The position numbers and the translations under genes are program-made. From Sphingomonas bacterium (GTDB lineage: Bacteria > Pseudomonadota > Alphaproteobacteria > Sphingomonadales > Sphingomonadaceae), in contig NZ_JAQGLG010000160.1 of assembly GCF_028292965.1 (NCBI RefSeq), positions 1 through 35,043 of the forward strand: a stretch of 35,043 nucleotides of DNA. Reading direction: 5' to 3'. Under the pieces are notes generated by a model. The model saw only the letters and a program-made list of their open reading frames with translations. It made no database searches and was not told the origin of the DNA. Numbering within the stretch: the stretch's first letter is position 1; every line of letters starts with the position of its first letter. Shown here piece after piece: positions 1 to 8,639 of the stretch.

Positions 1-318
1 GACATCGACTGGCAGGGGGCGCAGCAGCTCCATCAGCTGGCCGGCGGCGACGTGGTACGCGTGTTCATCCTCCCGCCATCGATGGAGGAACTGCGCAGCC
101 GGCTCGAGCGTCGCGCGACCGACAGCCAGGACGTGATCGACGCGCGCATGTCACGCGCCGCCAATGAGGTCAGCCACTGGGACGGCTATGATTATGTGCT
201 GGTCAACGACGATGTCGAACAGTGCTTCCAGTGCGTGAAGACGATCTTGGCGGCCGAACGCCTCAAGCGTTCGCGCCAGACCGGGATCATCGGGTTCATC
301 CGCAAGCTGCTGCGGTAG
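1..318 (+). CDS. gmk: Guanylate kinase, C-terminal part (5' truncated by window)
   Basis: Open frame from base 1, DIDWQGAQQL...VFILPPSMEELRSRL...NDDVEQC, typical of the Gmk C-terminal half. Confidence 0.93.
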   Translation, partial: DIDWQGAQQLHQLAGGDVVRVFILPPSMEELRSRLERRATDSQDVIDARMSRAANEVSHWDGYDYVLVNDDVEQCFQCVKTILAAERLKRSRQTGIIGFIRKLLR

Positions 319-344
319 CGAGCCCGCCACCGCAGCGCGCTGGC

Positions 345-821
345 TCAGGTAAGATCGGCCAGGAGTTCGCCGAGCTTGTCGAAGCTCTGGCTCCAGCCTT
401 CCTTCATGCCGGAAAGTGCCGGCAGTATCTCGGCGCTGACCTTGCGGACGGTGACGGTCAGCGTCAGCACCGTCTTGCCGTCCTCCTCAGCGAAGTTCAG
501 TTCGTTGAGATTGTCGATCTTCCATTCGCCGTCCTCGCCCTGATAGGCCTGCGACGAGAAGACGAGACGATCGGGCGGAGATAGCTCGATGAATTCGCCG
601 CCCATCGGGTTGGTGCCATAAGGCTCTGGCCCCGCCATATGGATCATGATCTCCCCGCCCGGGCGGGCATCCAGTTCGCAGACAGGGGCAGTGAAGCCGC
701 GCGGGCCCCACCAACGGGCCATATGCTCGGTCTGGGTGAAGCAATCGAAGACGAGCTGGCGGGGCGCGTCGAAGCTGCGCACGAGTGTCATCTGATAGCC
801 GGGGAAAAATTGTTCGGTCAT
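345..821 (-). CDS. SRPBCC/AHSA1-family protein
   Basis: MTEQFFPGYQMTLVRSFDAPRQLVFDCFTQTEHMARWWGPRGF; overlaps the upstream arsR-like gene by 4 bp. Confidence 0.88.
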   Translation of the reverse strand: MTEQFFPGYQMTLVRSFDAPRQLVFDCFTQTEHMARWWGPRGFTAPVCELDARPGGEIMIHMAGPEPYGTNPMGGEFIELSPPDRLVFSSQAYQGEDGEWKIDNLNELNFAEEDGKTVLTLTVTVRKVSAEILPALSGMKEGWSQSFDKLGELLADLT

Positions 822-1162
822 TTCCTGTCTCCCTTGGACTGAAGTTCACTGAGATATGCGTCGAGGCTGTCGAGCTTTGCATCCCACAACCGGCGATAAT
901 CGGCCAGCCAGTCGCTCGCCGCCTTCAGTGCGCTGGTCTCGATCCGCGCCGGACGCTGCTGGGCGGTACGGCTGCGCGAGATCAGGCCGGCGCGTTCGAG
1001 CACTTTGAGATGTTTGGAGATGGCTGGCCCACTCATCGCGAACGGGGCGGCGAGTTCACCGACCGGTGCCTCGCCCAATGCCAACCGCGCGAGGATGGCG
1101 CGGCGGGTGGGATCGGCCAAGGCCGCGAAGGTGCTGCTGATCGGGTCGAGCTGGGGTGTCAT
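818..1162 (-). CDS. ArsR-family HTH transcriptional regulator
   Basis: FAALADPTRRAILARLALGEAPVGELAAPFAMSGPAISKHLKVLERAGLI. Confidence 0.92.
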   Translation of the reverse strand: MTPQLDPISSTFAALADPTRRAILARLALGEAPVGELAAPFAMSGPAISKHLKVLERAGLISRSRTAQQRPARIETSALKAASDWLADYRRLWDAKLDSLDAYLSELQSKGDRK

Positions 1163-1202
1163 TATTTAACCTATCAGTTTGATAGCCGATTGGTTAAATA
1201 AT
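1161..1202. promoter_or_regulatory. Candidate ArsR operator: perfect 11-bp inverted repeat ATTATTTAACC (1161-1171) / GGTTAAATAAT (1192-1202)
   Basis: Direct reading; overlaps the start codon of the ArsR gene. Confidence 0.65.
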
Positions 1203-1246
1203 GATCGCAACACTGTCAAGCGTGGCGCGATGTGCCGGAATCGGGA

Positions 1247-1930
1247 TTATCGGAGGAGAGTGAGAAAGCGCACTGCCGCGTTGAAATCGCGTTGGCGTTC
1301 TTCATAGGCGGCGAGAGCGAGCGGATCGCGACCCCACAATTCCGCCTGCCAGTCCTCGTCGATATGTGCCGCTGTCCACAGCCTTGCCGCATCGGTAGCG
1401 CCTTCGATCAGCGCCAATGCGCCGACCAACGTGCCGGTGATCGTCACGATCGGGGCCAGTGGGGCGAGTTCGAAGGCAGATCTTGCAGCCACCGCTTCAC
1501 CGAGTCGCGCCAGCGTCGCGGGTGGCTGCGGCTGGTGCATGATTCCGGCCGTAACGACGAAATGGACGTCGTAGCGGGTGCGTGCCCACTCCAGCAGTGG
1601 ATCCCAGGCGGCGGCCTGGCGCTCGATCAACGGTTCGGGCGCTTCGGCGCGATAGCAGAGCATATCGCTCTCGCCCCATGCGGCAAGGCCCGCGGCGAAG
1701 GTCGCCGGATCGGGGGCGATCCGCTCGATCGCGGTGTTGGCGAGGCCCGTGAGCGGCATCCTGCGGGGATCGATCTTGCCCTTGACGGCGCGCCATTCCC
1801 CGGCGACGGCGTCGGCCAGCGCGTCGGTAGGCAGGACCAGCGCCAGCCGTCCCGGCGTGCGCACCGGGCGACCGTCGAGGGCGATGCCGTGCTCGGCGGT
1901 GATCGTTACGTCTTTCCAGAAACGTTTCAC
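1247..1930 (-). CDS. ATP12-family F1-ATPase assembly chaperone
   Basis: MKRFWKDVTITAEHGIALDGRPVRTPGR...DMLCYRAEAPEPLIERQAAAWDPLLEWA. Confidence 0.92.
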   Translation of the reverse strand: MKRFWKDVTITAEHGIALDGRPVRTPGRLALVLPTDALADAVAGEWRAVKGKIDPRRMPLTGLANTAIERIAPDPATFAAGLAAWGESDMLCYRAEAPEPLIERQAAAWDPLLEWARTRYDVHFVVTAGIMHQPQPPATLARLGEAVAARSAFELAPLAPIVTITGTLVGALALIEGATDAARLWTAAHIDEDWQAELWGRDPLALAAYEERQRDFNAAVRFLTLLR

Positions 1931-2148
1931 TGTTCGGGGGGTGTCCGCCAGCGATGGGCCAAAGCGCGGGGCACGGTCGCGACCATGTACAGCGCGGCGA
2001 GCACGATCGCCACGCCGAGCGCCTTGGTCGGCCAGTCCTGCGCCCGCGCCAGCAGCAGGACGCCGAGGACCGCGCCGAGCGACGCGACGATCCGTGTCGT
2101 GGCGATGATCAGATAGCGGTTGCGGGCGGTGGCGTCCGGATTGGTCAT
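1927..2148 (-). CDS. Small membrane protein, unknown function
   Basis: 73 aa with hydrophobic segments; 4-bp overlaps with both neighbours. Confidence 0.7.
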   Translation of the reverse strand: MTNPDATARNRYLIIATTRIVASLGAVLGVLLLARAQDWPTKALGVAIVLAALYMVATVPRALAHRWRTPPEQ

Positions 2149-2804
2149 AGCATCTCCATATGCCGCGGCAGGTCGGCGACCGTCGCGGCGATCGCGTGCG
2201 CGCCGGCGGCGGTCAGTTCGTCAGTCGGGTGATAGCCCCAGGCGACGCCGAGCGCGGCGGTGCCCGCGGCGCGCGCCATCATCATGTCGTAGCTGGTGTC
2301 GCCGATCATCACCGTGGTTTCGGGCGTGGCGTCGGCCTCGGCCATGGCCGCCATGATCATCGACGGATCGGGCTTGGATGGGTGACGGTCGGCAGTCTGC
2401 AGCGTGACGAAACGCGTGGCGATGCCGTGATGGCCCAGCACATGAGCGAGGCCGCGATCGGACTTGCCCGTGGCGACGCCGAACACCCAGCCAGCCTCAG
2501 CGAGGGCGTCGAGCGCCGGGATCATGCCTTCGAACAGCGGCTCGTCGGCAAAGGCGCCCGAGGTCCGCAAGCGGAAGAATGCCGCTTTATAATCGGCGGC
2601 CATGCGGTGGTGGAAGGGTGCGTCCGCATCCGGCAGCAGCGTAGCCATCACCTCGAACAGGCTCAGGCCGACGACGCGGCGGATCGCCTCGCGCGACGGG
2701 GCAACGAGGTCTGCACCGGCAAAGGTCGCTTCCATCGCGCCGCAGATATTGGCCTGGCTGTCGACCAGCGTGCCGTCGCAATCGAACAAGGCGAGACGGT
2801 TCAC
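2145..2804 (-). CDS. HAD-family hydrolase (phosphoglycolate phosphatase-like)
   Basis: FDCDGTLVDSQ...GVATGKSDRGL...KPDPSMI...MIGDTSYDMMMARAAG. Confidence 0.92.
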   Translation of the reverse strand: MNRLALFDCDGTLVDSQANICGAMEATFAGADLVAPSREAIRRVVGLSLFEVMATLLPDADAPFHHRMAADYKAAFFRLRTSGAFADEPLFEGMIPALDALAEAGWVFGVATGKSDRGLAHVLGHHGIATRFVTLQTADRHPSKPDPSMIMAAMAEADATPETTVMIGDTSYDMMMARAAGTAALGVAWGYHPTDELTAAGAHAIAATVADLPRHMEML

Positions 2805-3403
2805 CGCGTCGCCTCGGTCGCGGCGGCAAGGTCAGGGTTGCCGGTATCGCGCAGCCCGGCGATCACGCCGGCGACTTCGGCGTCATTCTTGTTCTGGCTG
2901 AGCTTGGTCGTGCCGCGCATCGCGTCGATCGTCACTTCGAAGCCGGTGATTGCGCCGAGCATCGCGCGGAAGCGCTCTTCGGGCATTTTGTCACGTGTCC
3001 ACGGCCTGTCGGGCGCAACGCGCGGTTCGTGGAGGGACGCGAGGATATCCAGTTGATTTATAAGGCTCTCTTCGTCCAGCAGGCGGGCGGTTCCGTCGAT
3101 TTCGGCACTGACATAATTCCAGGTCGGCACGCTGCCCGCCGGTTCGATATACCAGTTGGGTGTGATGTAGCCGTCCGGCCCGGCGATGCTCAGCAGCACG
3201 CGTGCGCCATCGAGATGCGGCGTCATGCGGTTGCCCCGCGAGACATGGAAACGCACCGCGCCGGTGCCGTTCGCGACGATCGGCGCGTGCACCACCATCA
3301 TGCCCTCGGGCGTGTCGGCGAAGATATGCGCGAAGCCGCGCGCGACCGCCCAGTCGAGGATCGCGGCATCGCTGTCGAACCGGAAGGCGCGATTGGGATG
3401 CAT
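2801..3403 (-). CDS. PaiB-like FMN-binding negative transcriptional regulator
   Basis: FADTPEGMMVVHAPI...YITPNWYIEPAGSVPTWNYVSAEIDG. Confidence 0.87.
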   Translation of the reverse strand: MHPNRAFRFDSDAAILDWAVARGFAHIFADTPEGMMVVHAPIVANGTGAVRFHVSRGNRMTPHLDGARVLLSIAGPDGYITPNWYIEPAGSVPTWNYVSAEIDGTARLLDEESLINQLDILASLHEPRVAPDRPWTRDKMPEERFRAMLGAITGFEVTIDAMRGTTKLSQNKNDAEVAGVIAGLRDTGNPDLAAATEATR

Positions 3404-3409
3404 CGGTGA

Positions 3410-4555
3410 CTAGCGCTTTGGCTTGGGCGCGGCTTCGCGTTCGCCGCGACCGCGCCGTTCGCCGCGCCGCGCCTTGCGCACGCCCTTGGCGTGCTGCCTG
3501 GCCTGCTGCTTCTTCACCTCGCGGCTCGGCGGCGGCGGTTTGTCGAGTGGCATGTTGTTGCCGAGCATCTCCTCGAAGCCAAGCTGCCTGAGGCTGTCGG
3601 CAAAGTGGGTCGGCAGTTCGGCGGTGACGTCGATCGGCCCGTCATCGGGATGGTCGATGCGCAAGCGCCGTGCATGGAGGTGCATCTTGCGACTGATCCC
3701 GCCGGTCAGGAACGCCGCCTGGCCGCCATATTTGCCGTCGCCGACGATCGGATGGCCGATCGCCGCCATATGCACGCGCAACTGATGGGTACGGCCGGTG
3801 AACGGGCGCAGCTCGACCCAAGCGGTCTGGTTGCCGGCGCGCTCGATCACGCGGTAGCGGGTGCGCGCGGTCTGCCCTTCGGCCTCATCGACATGCATCT
3901 TCTCGCCGCCGCTGCCGGGCTGTTTGGCGATCGGCAGCTCGACCATGCCGTCCTCGATCGACGGCACGCCGACGATCAGCGCCCAATAGACCTTCTCGGC
4001 ACTGCGCGACGAAAAGGCCTTGGCGAAATAGCCGGCCGCGCGCGCCGTGCGGGCGACCAGCAGCACGCCCGACGTATCCTTGTCGAGGCGGTGGACCAGC
4101 TTGGGCCGGCTCTCGCCGTCGAAGGTCAGGCCGTCGAGCAAGCCATCGACATGCTCGGTGGTCTTGGTGCCGCCCTGCGTCGCGAGGCCCGGCGGCTTGT
4201 TGATGACGATCGCCTGCTTGTCGCGATGGATCACCAGGTCACGGATGAAATCGGTCTGCTCGCCGCTGAGCGGGTCGCGCTCGCGCTTCTTCGGGCCCAC
4301 AGGGGCGCCCGTCACGACATCGACGCGCACCGGCTCGGCCGGAGGCACACGGATGATCTGTCCGGCGGCGATGCGGTCGCCCGGCGTGGCGCGCGCGCCA
4401 TCGACGCGCAGCTGGCCGGTGCGCGCCCATTTTGCGACCGTGGTGAAGCTGGTTTCGGGCAAATGCCGCTTGAACCAGCGATCGAGCCTGATGCCCTCGT
4501 CGTCATAGCCGACGTTGAACTGGCGGACGTCGGTTTCGCTCATCTTGCCGCTCAT
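3410..4555 (-). CDS. RluA/RluC-family ribosomal large subunit pseudouridine synthase
   Basis: S4-like N-terminus plus VHRLDKDTSGVLLVART and RPFTGRTHQLRVHMAAIGHPIVGDGKYG; basic C-terminal tail. Confidence 0.94.
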   Translation of the reverse strand: MSGKMSETDVRQFNVGYDDEGIRLDRWFKRHLPETSFTTVAKWARTGQLRVDGARATPGDRIAAGQIIRVPPAEPVRVDVVTGAPVGPKKRERDPLSGEQTDFIRDLVIHRDKQAIVINKPPGLATQGGTKTTEHVDGLLDGLTFDGESRPKLVHRLDKDTSGVLLVARTARAAGYFAKAFSSRSAEKVYWALIVGVPSIEDGMVELPIAKQPGSGGEKMHVDEAEGQTARTRYRVIERAGNQTAWVELRPFTGRTHQLRVHMAAIGHPIVGDGKYGGQAAFLTGGISRKMHLHARRLRIDHPDDGPIDVTAELPTHFADSLRQLGFEEMLGNNMPLDKPPPPSREVKKQQARQHAKGVRKARRGERRGRGEREAAPKPKR

Positions 4556-4929
4556 GCCGCCACCCTTACCAGGGCGAGGCCGGCAAACAGTGCCGCGACC
4601 GAGCCGATCACCGAAATCAGAATATAGCCCATCGCGGTCGCCGGATCGCCGCGCTGAAGCATGTTGACCACATCGAGCGAGAAGCTGGAAAAGGTCGTGT
4701 AGCCGCCGAGCACGCCGACTCCGAGCAGCAGGCGCCAGTTATCGCCCGGCACCGACAGGCGCGCGAGGATACCGACGAGCAGGCCCATGACGAGGCCGCC
4801 GACGAGATTTACCGTCAGTGTGCCGAAGGGATAGCCCGGGCCGCACAGCCTGAGCATCGCGACACCGGTCAGGTATCGCGCGCCGGAGCCGAAGGCGCCG
4901 CCGAGCATGACGAGAAACAAGGAGAACAT
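4552..4929 (-). CDS. crcB: Fluoride channel CrcB/FluC
   Basis: GGAFGSGARYLTG...YPFGTLTVNLVGG...GVLGGYTTFSSFSLDVV. Confidence 0.93.
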   Translation of the reverse strand: MFSLFLVMLGGAFGSGARYLTGVAMLRLCGPGYPFGTLTVNLVGGLVMGLLVGILARLSVPGDNWRLLLGVGVLGGYTTFSSFSLDVVNMLQRGDPATAMGYILISVIGSVAALFAGLALVRVAA

Positions 4930-4985
4930 TGCGCCCCGTTAGCGCGGAAGCCCTCTCGCGTCACCCCATGGCGGCCCCGAGCCCT

Positions 4986-5033
4986 TTCCCGGCGAAGGCC
5001 GGGACCCAGTTGGGCCTCGGTCTCCGCCGGGAA
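4986..5033. repeat. Intergenic REP-like palindrome, copy 1 (TTCCCGGCG...CGCCGGGAA with internal ACCCAG)
   Basis: Arms TTCCCGGCG 4986-4994 and CGCCGGGAA 5025-5033; inner hairpin CCCGGC/GCCGGG followed by ACCCAG. Confidence 0.7.
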
Positions 5034-5043
5034 GGAGTAGGGG

Positions 5044-5655
5044 TTACGCTGCCCGCTGAAGGCCCGTCGCGTCGTCCAGGGCTGCGCCGCGCACGGCCGC
5101 CGGGCGGGCCGTGCAGCGTGCGACATAGGCGTCGAGTGTTGCGCTCTCCGGGAAGACGCGTCGCGCGAAATTGATCGCGCTGGCGACCAGCAGGTCGACG
5201 CCCGAGAAGGTCTCACCCATCATATAGGGGCCGCGGGCCAGGGCGCTTTCGACACGGCGGACGACGGCGTCATAGCCGCGCTGCTTGAGGGGCGAGGTCG
5301 CCAACTCATCGCCCATGGCGGCGAACATCGCCGGCTCCATGGCCGCGGCATACCAGGCGACCCAGGTGAGATAATTGCCGCGGCCGGGCTGGCCGACGAC
5401 GGGGCCGAGGCCTGCTTCGGGAAAGGTGTCGATCAGATACAGCACGATGCCGACCGATTCCGCGACGTGCTCGTTGCCATGCACGATGGCGGGTACCTGC
5501 TTGTCGGGGTGCGGGTTTGCCGGGTCGCCGGCACCGGTGCCGGTCATCGGGCGGAAGATCGATACCTGCTCGATCTGGTAGGGAGTGCCCAGTTCCTCCA
5601 GCAGCCAGATCATGCGTGAGGAACGTGACTGGGGGGCGTGGTACAATGTGATCAT
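5044..5655 (-). CDS. Glutathione S-transferase family protein
   Basis: MITLYHAPQSRSSRMIWLLEELGTPYQIEQV; internal start used, upstream ORF extension rejected. Confidence 0.9.
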   Translation of the reverse strand: MITLYHAPQSRSSRMIWLLEELGTPYQIEQVSIFRPMTGTGAGDPANPHPDKQVPAIVHGNEHVAESVGIVLYLIDTFPEAGLGPVVGQPGRGNYLTWVAWYAAAMEPAMFAAMGDELATSPLKQRGYDAVVRRVESALARGPYMMGETFSGVDLLVASAINFARRVFPESATLDAYVARCTARPAAVRGAALDDATGLQRAA

Positions 5656-5723
5656 CGGAAGTCTCCTGCGATGGCGACGGCACCAGGAAGGCGCCAGGCG
5701 ATAAGACGGCTTGTAGGGAAGGG

Positions 5724-5760
5724 CTGCTGACAGCATGATGTCAGCAGTGAGGACATCATG
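5724..5760. promoter_or_regulatory. Two overlapping inverted repeats in the GST/YafY divergent intergenic region
   Basis: CTGCTGAC 5724-5731 / GTCAGCAG 5740-5747, and CATGATGTC 5734-5742 / GACATCATG 5752-5760, both perfect. Confidence 0.6.
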
Positions 5761-6459
5761 CGCCGGGCCGACAGACTTTTTCAGATCATCCAGATTTTCC
5801 GGCGCTCGTCGCGCCCGATCACGGCCGACGCGGTGGCGCTTGAGCTCGAGGTTTCGAAGCGCACGGTCTATCGCGACATCGCCGATCTGATCGGGCAGCA
5901 CGTGCCGATCCGCGGCGAGGCCGGGCTGGGTTATGTGCTGGATGGCCATTTCGACATGCCGCCGCTGATGCTGACCGCGGACGAGATCGAGGCGGCGGTG
6001 CTCGGCGCGCAATGGGTCGTCGGGCGGGGCGACCCGGTATTGGCGAGCGCGGCGCGGGATCTGATCGCCAAGATCACCAGCGTGGTCCCCGAGCGTCTCC
6101 GGCCGTTCTTTGCCCAACCGGCGACCGGCACGCGACCCGGCAACATCGCGGCGGACGGCATCGATATCGCCCGCACACGGTCGTGGATTCACACCGGGCG
6201 CAAGATCCGCATCAGCTATCGCGACGAGCGCGGCGAGACGAGCGAGCGTACGATCTGGCCGGTGGTCGTCGGTTATTTCGACGCCGTGCGCATGCTGGCG
6301 GCGTGGTGCGAGCTACGGCAGGATTTTCGTCACTTCCGCACAGACCGGGTGGCGACGGCGGAATTCCGCGACGAACGCCATGGTTGCCGACCCGGTGAGC
6401 TACGTGGCCGGTGGAACCGCTACATGGCGATCAAGCACGGTCGCGCGCCCCGGTCCTAG
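5758..6459 (+). CDS. YafY-family HTH/WYL-domain transcriptional regulator
   Basis: MRRADRLFQIIQIFRRSSRPITADAVALELEVSKRTVYRDIADL...GLGYVLDG. Confidence 0.93.
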   Translation: MRRADRLFQIIQIFRRSSRPITADAVALELEVSKRTVYRDIADLIGQHVPIRGEAGLGYVLDGHFDMPPLMLTADEIEAAVLGAQWVVGRGDPVLASAARDLIAKITSVVPERLRPFFAQPATGTRPGNIAADGIDIARTRSWIHTGRKIRISYRDERGETSERTIWPVVVGYFDAVRMLAAWCELRQDFRHFRTDRVATAEFRDERHGCRPGELRGRWNRYMAIKHGRAPRS

Positions 6460-7235
6460 TGCCCGTTATTGGCGATCAGGTCGACATCGGTGCCGCCGTC
6501 GCCGCGGCTGGTCAGGAACAGCGCAAAGGCGCCGCCATCCTGGTTGCGCGTGCCGCCGAGCACATGCTGGCCGCCATCGGCCTGTTGCTCGGCGGAATAG
6601 CCGGCATTGGTGGCGCGGGTGTAATACCAGTCCATCACCTGTTGCAGCGAGGCGCCGGTCGAGAAGCTGACCGCGCGGAGGGCGCAGGCGTCGCCTTGGG
6701 AACCCGCCGCTTCCGATACGCGCGCGTCGGGATAGAGCGGCAAGTCAGTCGGCAGTCGATCGGCCCAGCCGGCGGAGTAACGCATCGTCCCGGCGCAGGA
6801 GGCAGTGCGCCGGTCGCGCTGGCGCGAAGCGAGGGCACCCAAGGTCAGCGACGCTTTGGCGGCGTCGCATTGCGGGCAACCGCCGGCGCTGGGCGCAGGT
6901 GTGGATTTGACCGCCTGGCTGGTCGCCTGGCCGGTGGTCGCGGCGGCGCCGGCCGGTGCCGCAGCAATGCCGTCGGGCGGCACGGCGCCGGACAGCGGCT
7001 GGGCTGGCGGGCGTACCGCGTCGTTATTGGCTTTGCGGGCGAGCGAGGGGTCGACCATGATCTGATCCTGCAGCGCGCTCATCATCGCCGGGTCGTGGGT
7101 GTTGGCGTTGCCCGCCTCGATCAGCTCGTTGTCGAGCGAGTCGAGGTTGCGATCGTCCTTGTCGCGCTGACCACAGGCGACCAGCGCCAGCGGCAGGACG
7201 AGGGCGAAAAGGCCCGGGAATCGCGTGCGAACCAT
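6456..7235 (-). CDS. Hypothetical lipoprotein
   Basis: Signal peptide with lipobox-like LALVACG; low-complexity central region; coherent high-GC frame. Confidence 0.75.
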   Translation of the reverse strand: MVRTRFPGLFALVLPLALVACGQRDKDDRNLDSLDNELIEAGNANTHDPAMMSALQDQIMVDPSLARKANNDAVRPPAQPLSGAVPPDGIAAAPAGAAATTGQATSQAVKSTPAPSAGGCPQCDAAKASLTLGALASRQRDRRTASCAGTMRYSAGWADRLPTDLPLYPDARVSEAAGSQGDACALRAVSFSTGASLQQVMDWYYTRATNAGYSAEQQADGGQHVLGGTRNQDGGAFALFLTSRGDGGTDVDLIANNGH

Positions 7236-7355
7236 TCAAAACGCTCCAGATACGTGAGCGCGTCATGCACCGCAGGCGGTTAAGGAAGCGTTGGTTGTGT
7301 ATTATGTTTGCAAAACACCTTGCGCAAAAGCGCGTGTCACGCCATCTTGTTGAGC

Positions 7356-7574
7356 ATGAACATCATCTCGATCATCGTCGGCGTCATCGTCCTGTTGTTC
7401 GCGCTCATCGGGTTCATCCCGCTGCTCGGCGCGCTCAACTGGCTGCTCATTCCGATGGCCCTTGTCGGTGCCGCGATCGGTGCGCTGTCGTCGCACAAAT
7501 CGGGCCGCAACCTCAATCTGCTGCTGGTCGCGTTCTGCACGATCCGGCTGATCATCGGGCACGGCATTCTCTGA
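7356..7574 (+). CDS. Small hydrophobic membrane protein
   Basis: MNIISIIVGVIVLLFALIGFIPLLGALNWLLIPMALVGAAIGALSS; internal ATG of the listed ORF preferred. Confidence 0.75.
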   Translation: MNIISIIVGVIVLLFALIGFIPLLGALNWLLIPMALVGAAIGALSSHKSGRNLNLLLVAFCTIRLIIGHGIL

Positions 7575-7601
7575 TCCGTGCGCGCCCGCGGGCGCGGTCG
7601 T

Positions 7602-8030
7602 TCAGCCGTTGAGACGGTGGGTCAGCGTGATCTCTGCCTTGAGGAGTTTCGACACCGGGCAATTGGCCTTCGCATCGGCGGCGATTCGCGCGAATTCGTC
7701 CGGGTCTATGCCTTGGACGGTCGCGCTGAGATCGAGGTCGGAGCGGGTGATGGTGAAGCCGTCACCATCCTTGTCGAGCGTGACCGTGGCCGTGGTTTCC
7801 AGCGAGCCGTCACTGAACCCCGCTTTGGCCAGCGCGAAACTCAACGCCATGGTGAAGCAACTGGCGTGCGCTGCGGCGATCAATTCTTCCGGGTTAGTGC
7901 CGGGGCCGTCTTCGAAACGGCTGCCGAAACCGTAGCGCTGGTTGGCCAGCACGCCCGACTGGGTCGAGACCTGGCCCTGACCGTCCTTGCCGAACCCGTC
8001 ATAACGGGCCGATCCGCTGCGTGTCGTCAT
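7602..8030 (-). CDS. OsmC-family peroxiredoxin
   Basis: GTNPEELIAAAHASCFTMALSFALAKAGF...NCPVSKLLKAEITL. Confidence 0.93.
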   Translation of the reverse strand: MTTRSGSARYDGFGKDGQGQVSTQSGVLANQRYGFGSRFEDGPGTNPEELIAAAHASCFTMALSFALAKAGFSDGSLETTATVTLDKDGDGFTITRSDLDLSATVQGIDPDEFARIAADAKANCPVSKLLKAEITLTHRLNG

Positions 8031-8049
8031 GTCGCTTGCTCCTCATAGC

Positions 8050-8079
8050 GAAAGGGCGCGGGATGAACCGCGCCCTTTC
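8050..8079 (-). terminator. Hairpin terminator downstream of the glycine-zipper gene
   Basis: GAAAGGGCGCGG (8050-8061) / CCGCGCCCTTTC (8068-8079), 12-bp perfect stem with 6-nt loop. Confidence 0.7.
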
Positions 8080-8099
8080 ATATCATATCGGCTACCGAT

Positions 8100-8402
8100 C
8101 TAGCGGTAGTAGCAACGCTTGTTCGCGGTCATCGTGCGGTCGATCGCACGACCGGCAAAGGCGCCGCCGACGCCACCGGCGATCGTGCCGAGCGCACCAT
8201 GGCCGAGGATCGAATTGCCGACTAGGGCGCCCCCAACGCCACCTGCGACGAGCCCGGCGGTGCCGCTCGAATGACGGCACACCTTGGTGCGATGATAGCT
8301 GCGGCCGCTGTAATAATGCTTCTTGGCATCGGCGCTGGTCGGAATGGTCACGGCCGGAATGGCCAGTGAAACGGCGCTGAGCGCCATGATCAATTTACGC
8401 AT
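8100..8402 (-). CDS. Glycine-zipper (2TM-like) exported protein
   Basis: MRKLIMALSAVSLAIPAVTIPTSADAKKHYY...GLVAGGVGGALVGNSILGHGALGTIAGGVGGAFAGRAIDR; internal start chosen by signal peptide. Confidence 0.8.
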   Translation of the reverse strand: MRKLIMALSAVSLAIPAVTIPTSADAKKHYYSGRSYHRTKVCRHSSGTAGLVAGGVGGALVGNSILGHGALGTIAGGVGGAFAGRAIDRTMTANKRCYYR

Positions 8403-8544
8403 GTGGATTCTCCCTTGTCCGTGAACCGGTGAGATGCAGAACGCGGCATGACGACGGTTCGTTGCATGAACAGGAAAAAACGTTTCGTTCATGTCACGTC
8501 TTGGTTTGCGGCAAGCTGCGCCGCAGCGCACAATTCGCTCCACG

Positions 8545-8562
8545 ATATCCACATTATCCACA
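8545..8562 (+). promoter_or_regulatory. Two adjacent DnaA-box-like 9-mers ATATCCACA-TTATCCACA
   Basis: TTATCCACA (8554-8562) equals the E. coli strong DnaA box; preceded directly by ATATCCACA (8545-8553). Confidence 0.4.
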
Positions 8563-8639
8563 GGCTGCGGATGCGCTTTGGCCATTGGCACGACTCGGAT
8601 TCGATGACACCTTCATGACTGTAAGCGGATGACGACGAA

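Noticed and set aside
5044-6192. 382-aa minus ORF extending upstream of the GST
   Set aside because: The upstream part is antisense to the YafY regulator and non-protein-like; GST begins at MITLYHAPQSR (5655).
7581-7596. CGCGCCCGCGGGCGCG palindrome between convergent genes
   Set aside because: No T-tract and short loopless palindrome in GC-rich DNA; not called as a terminator.
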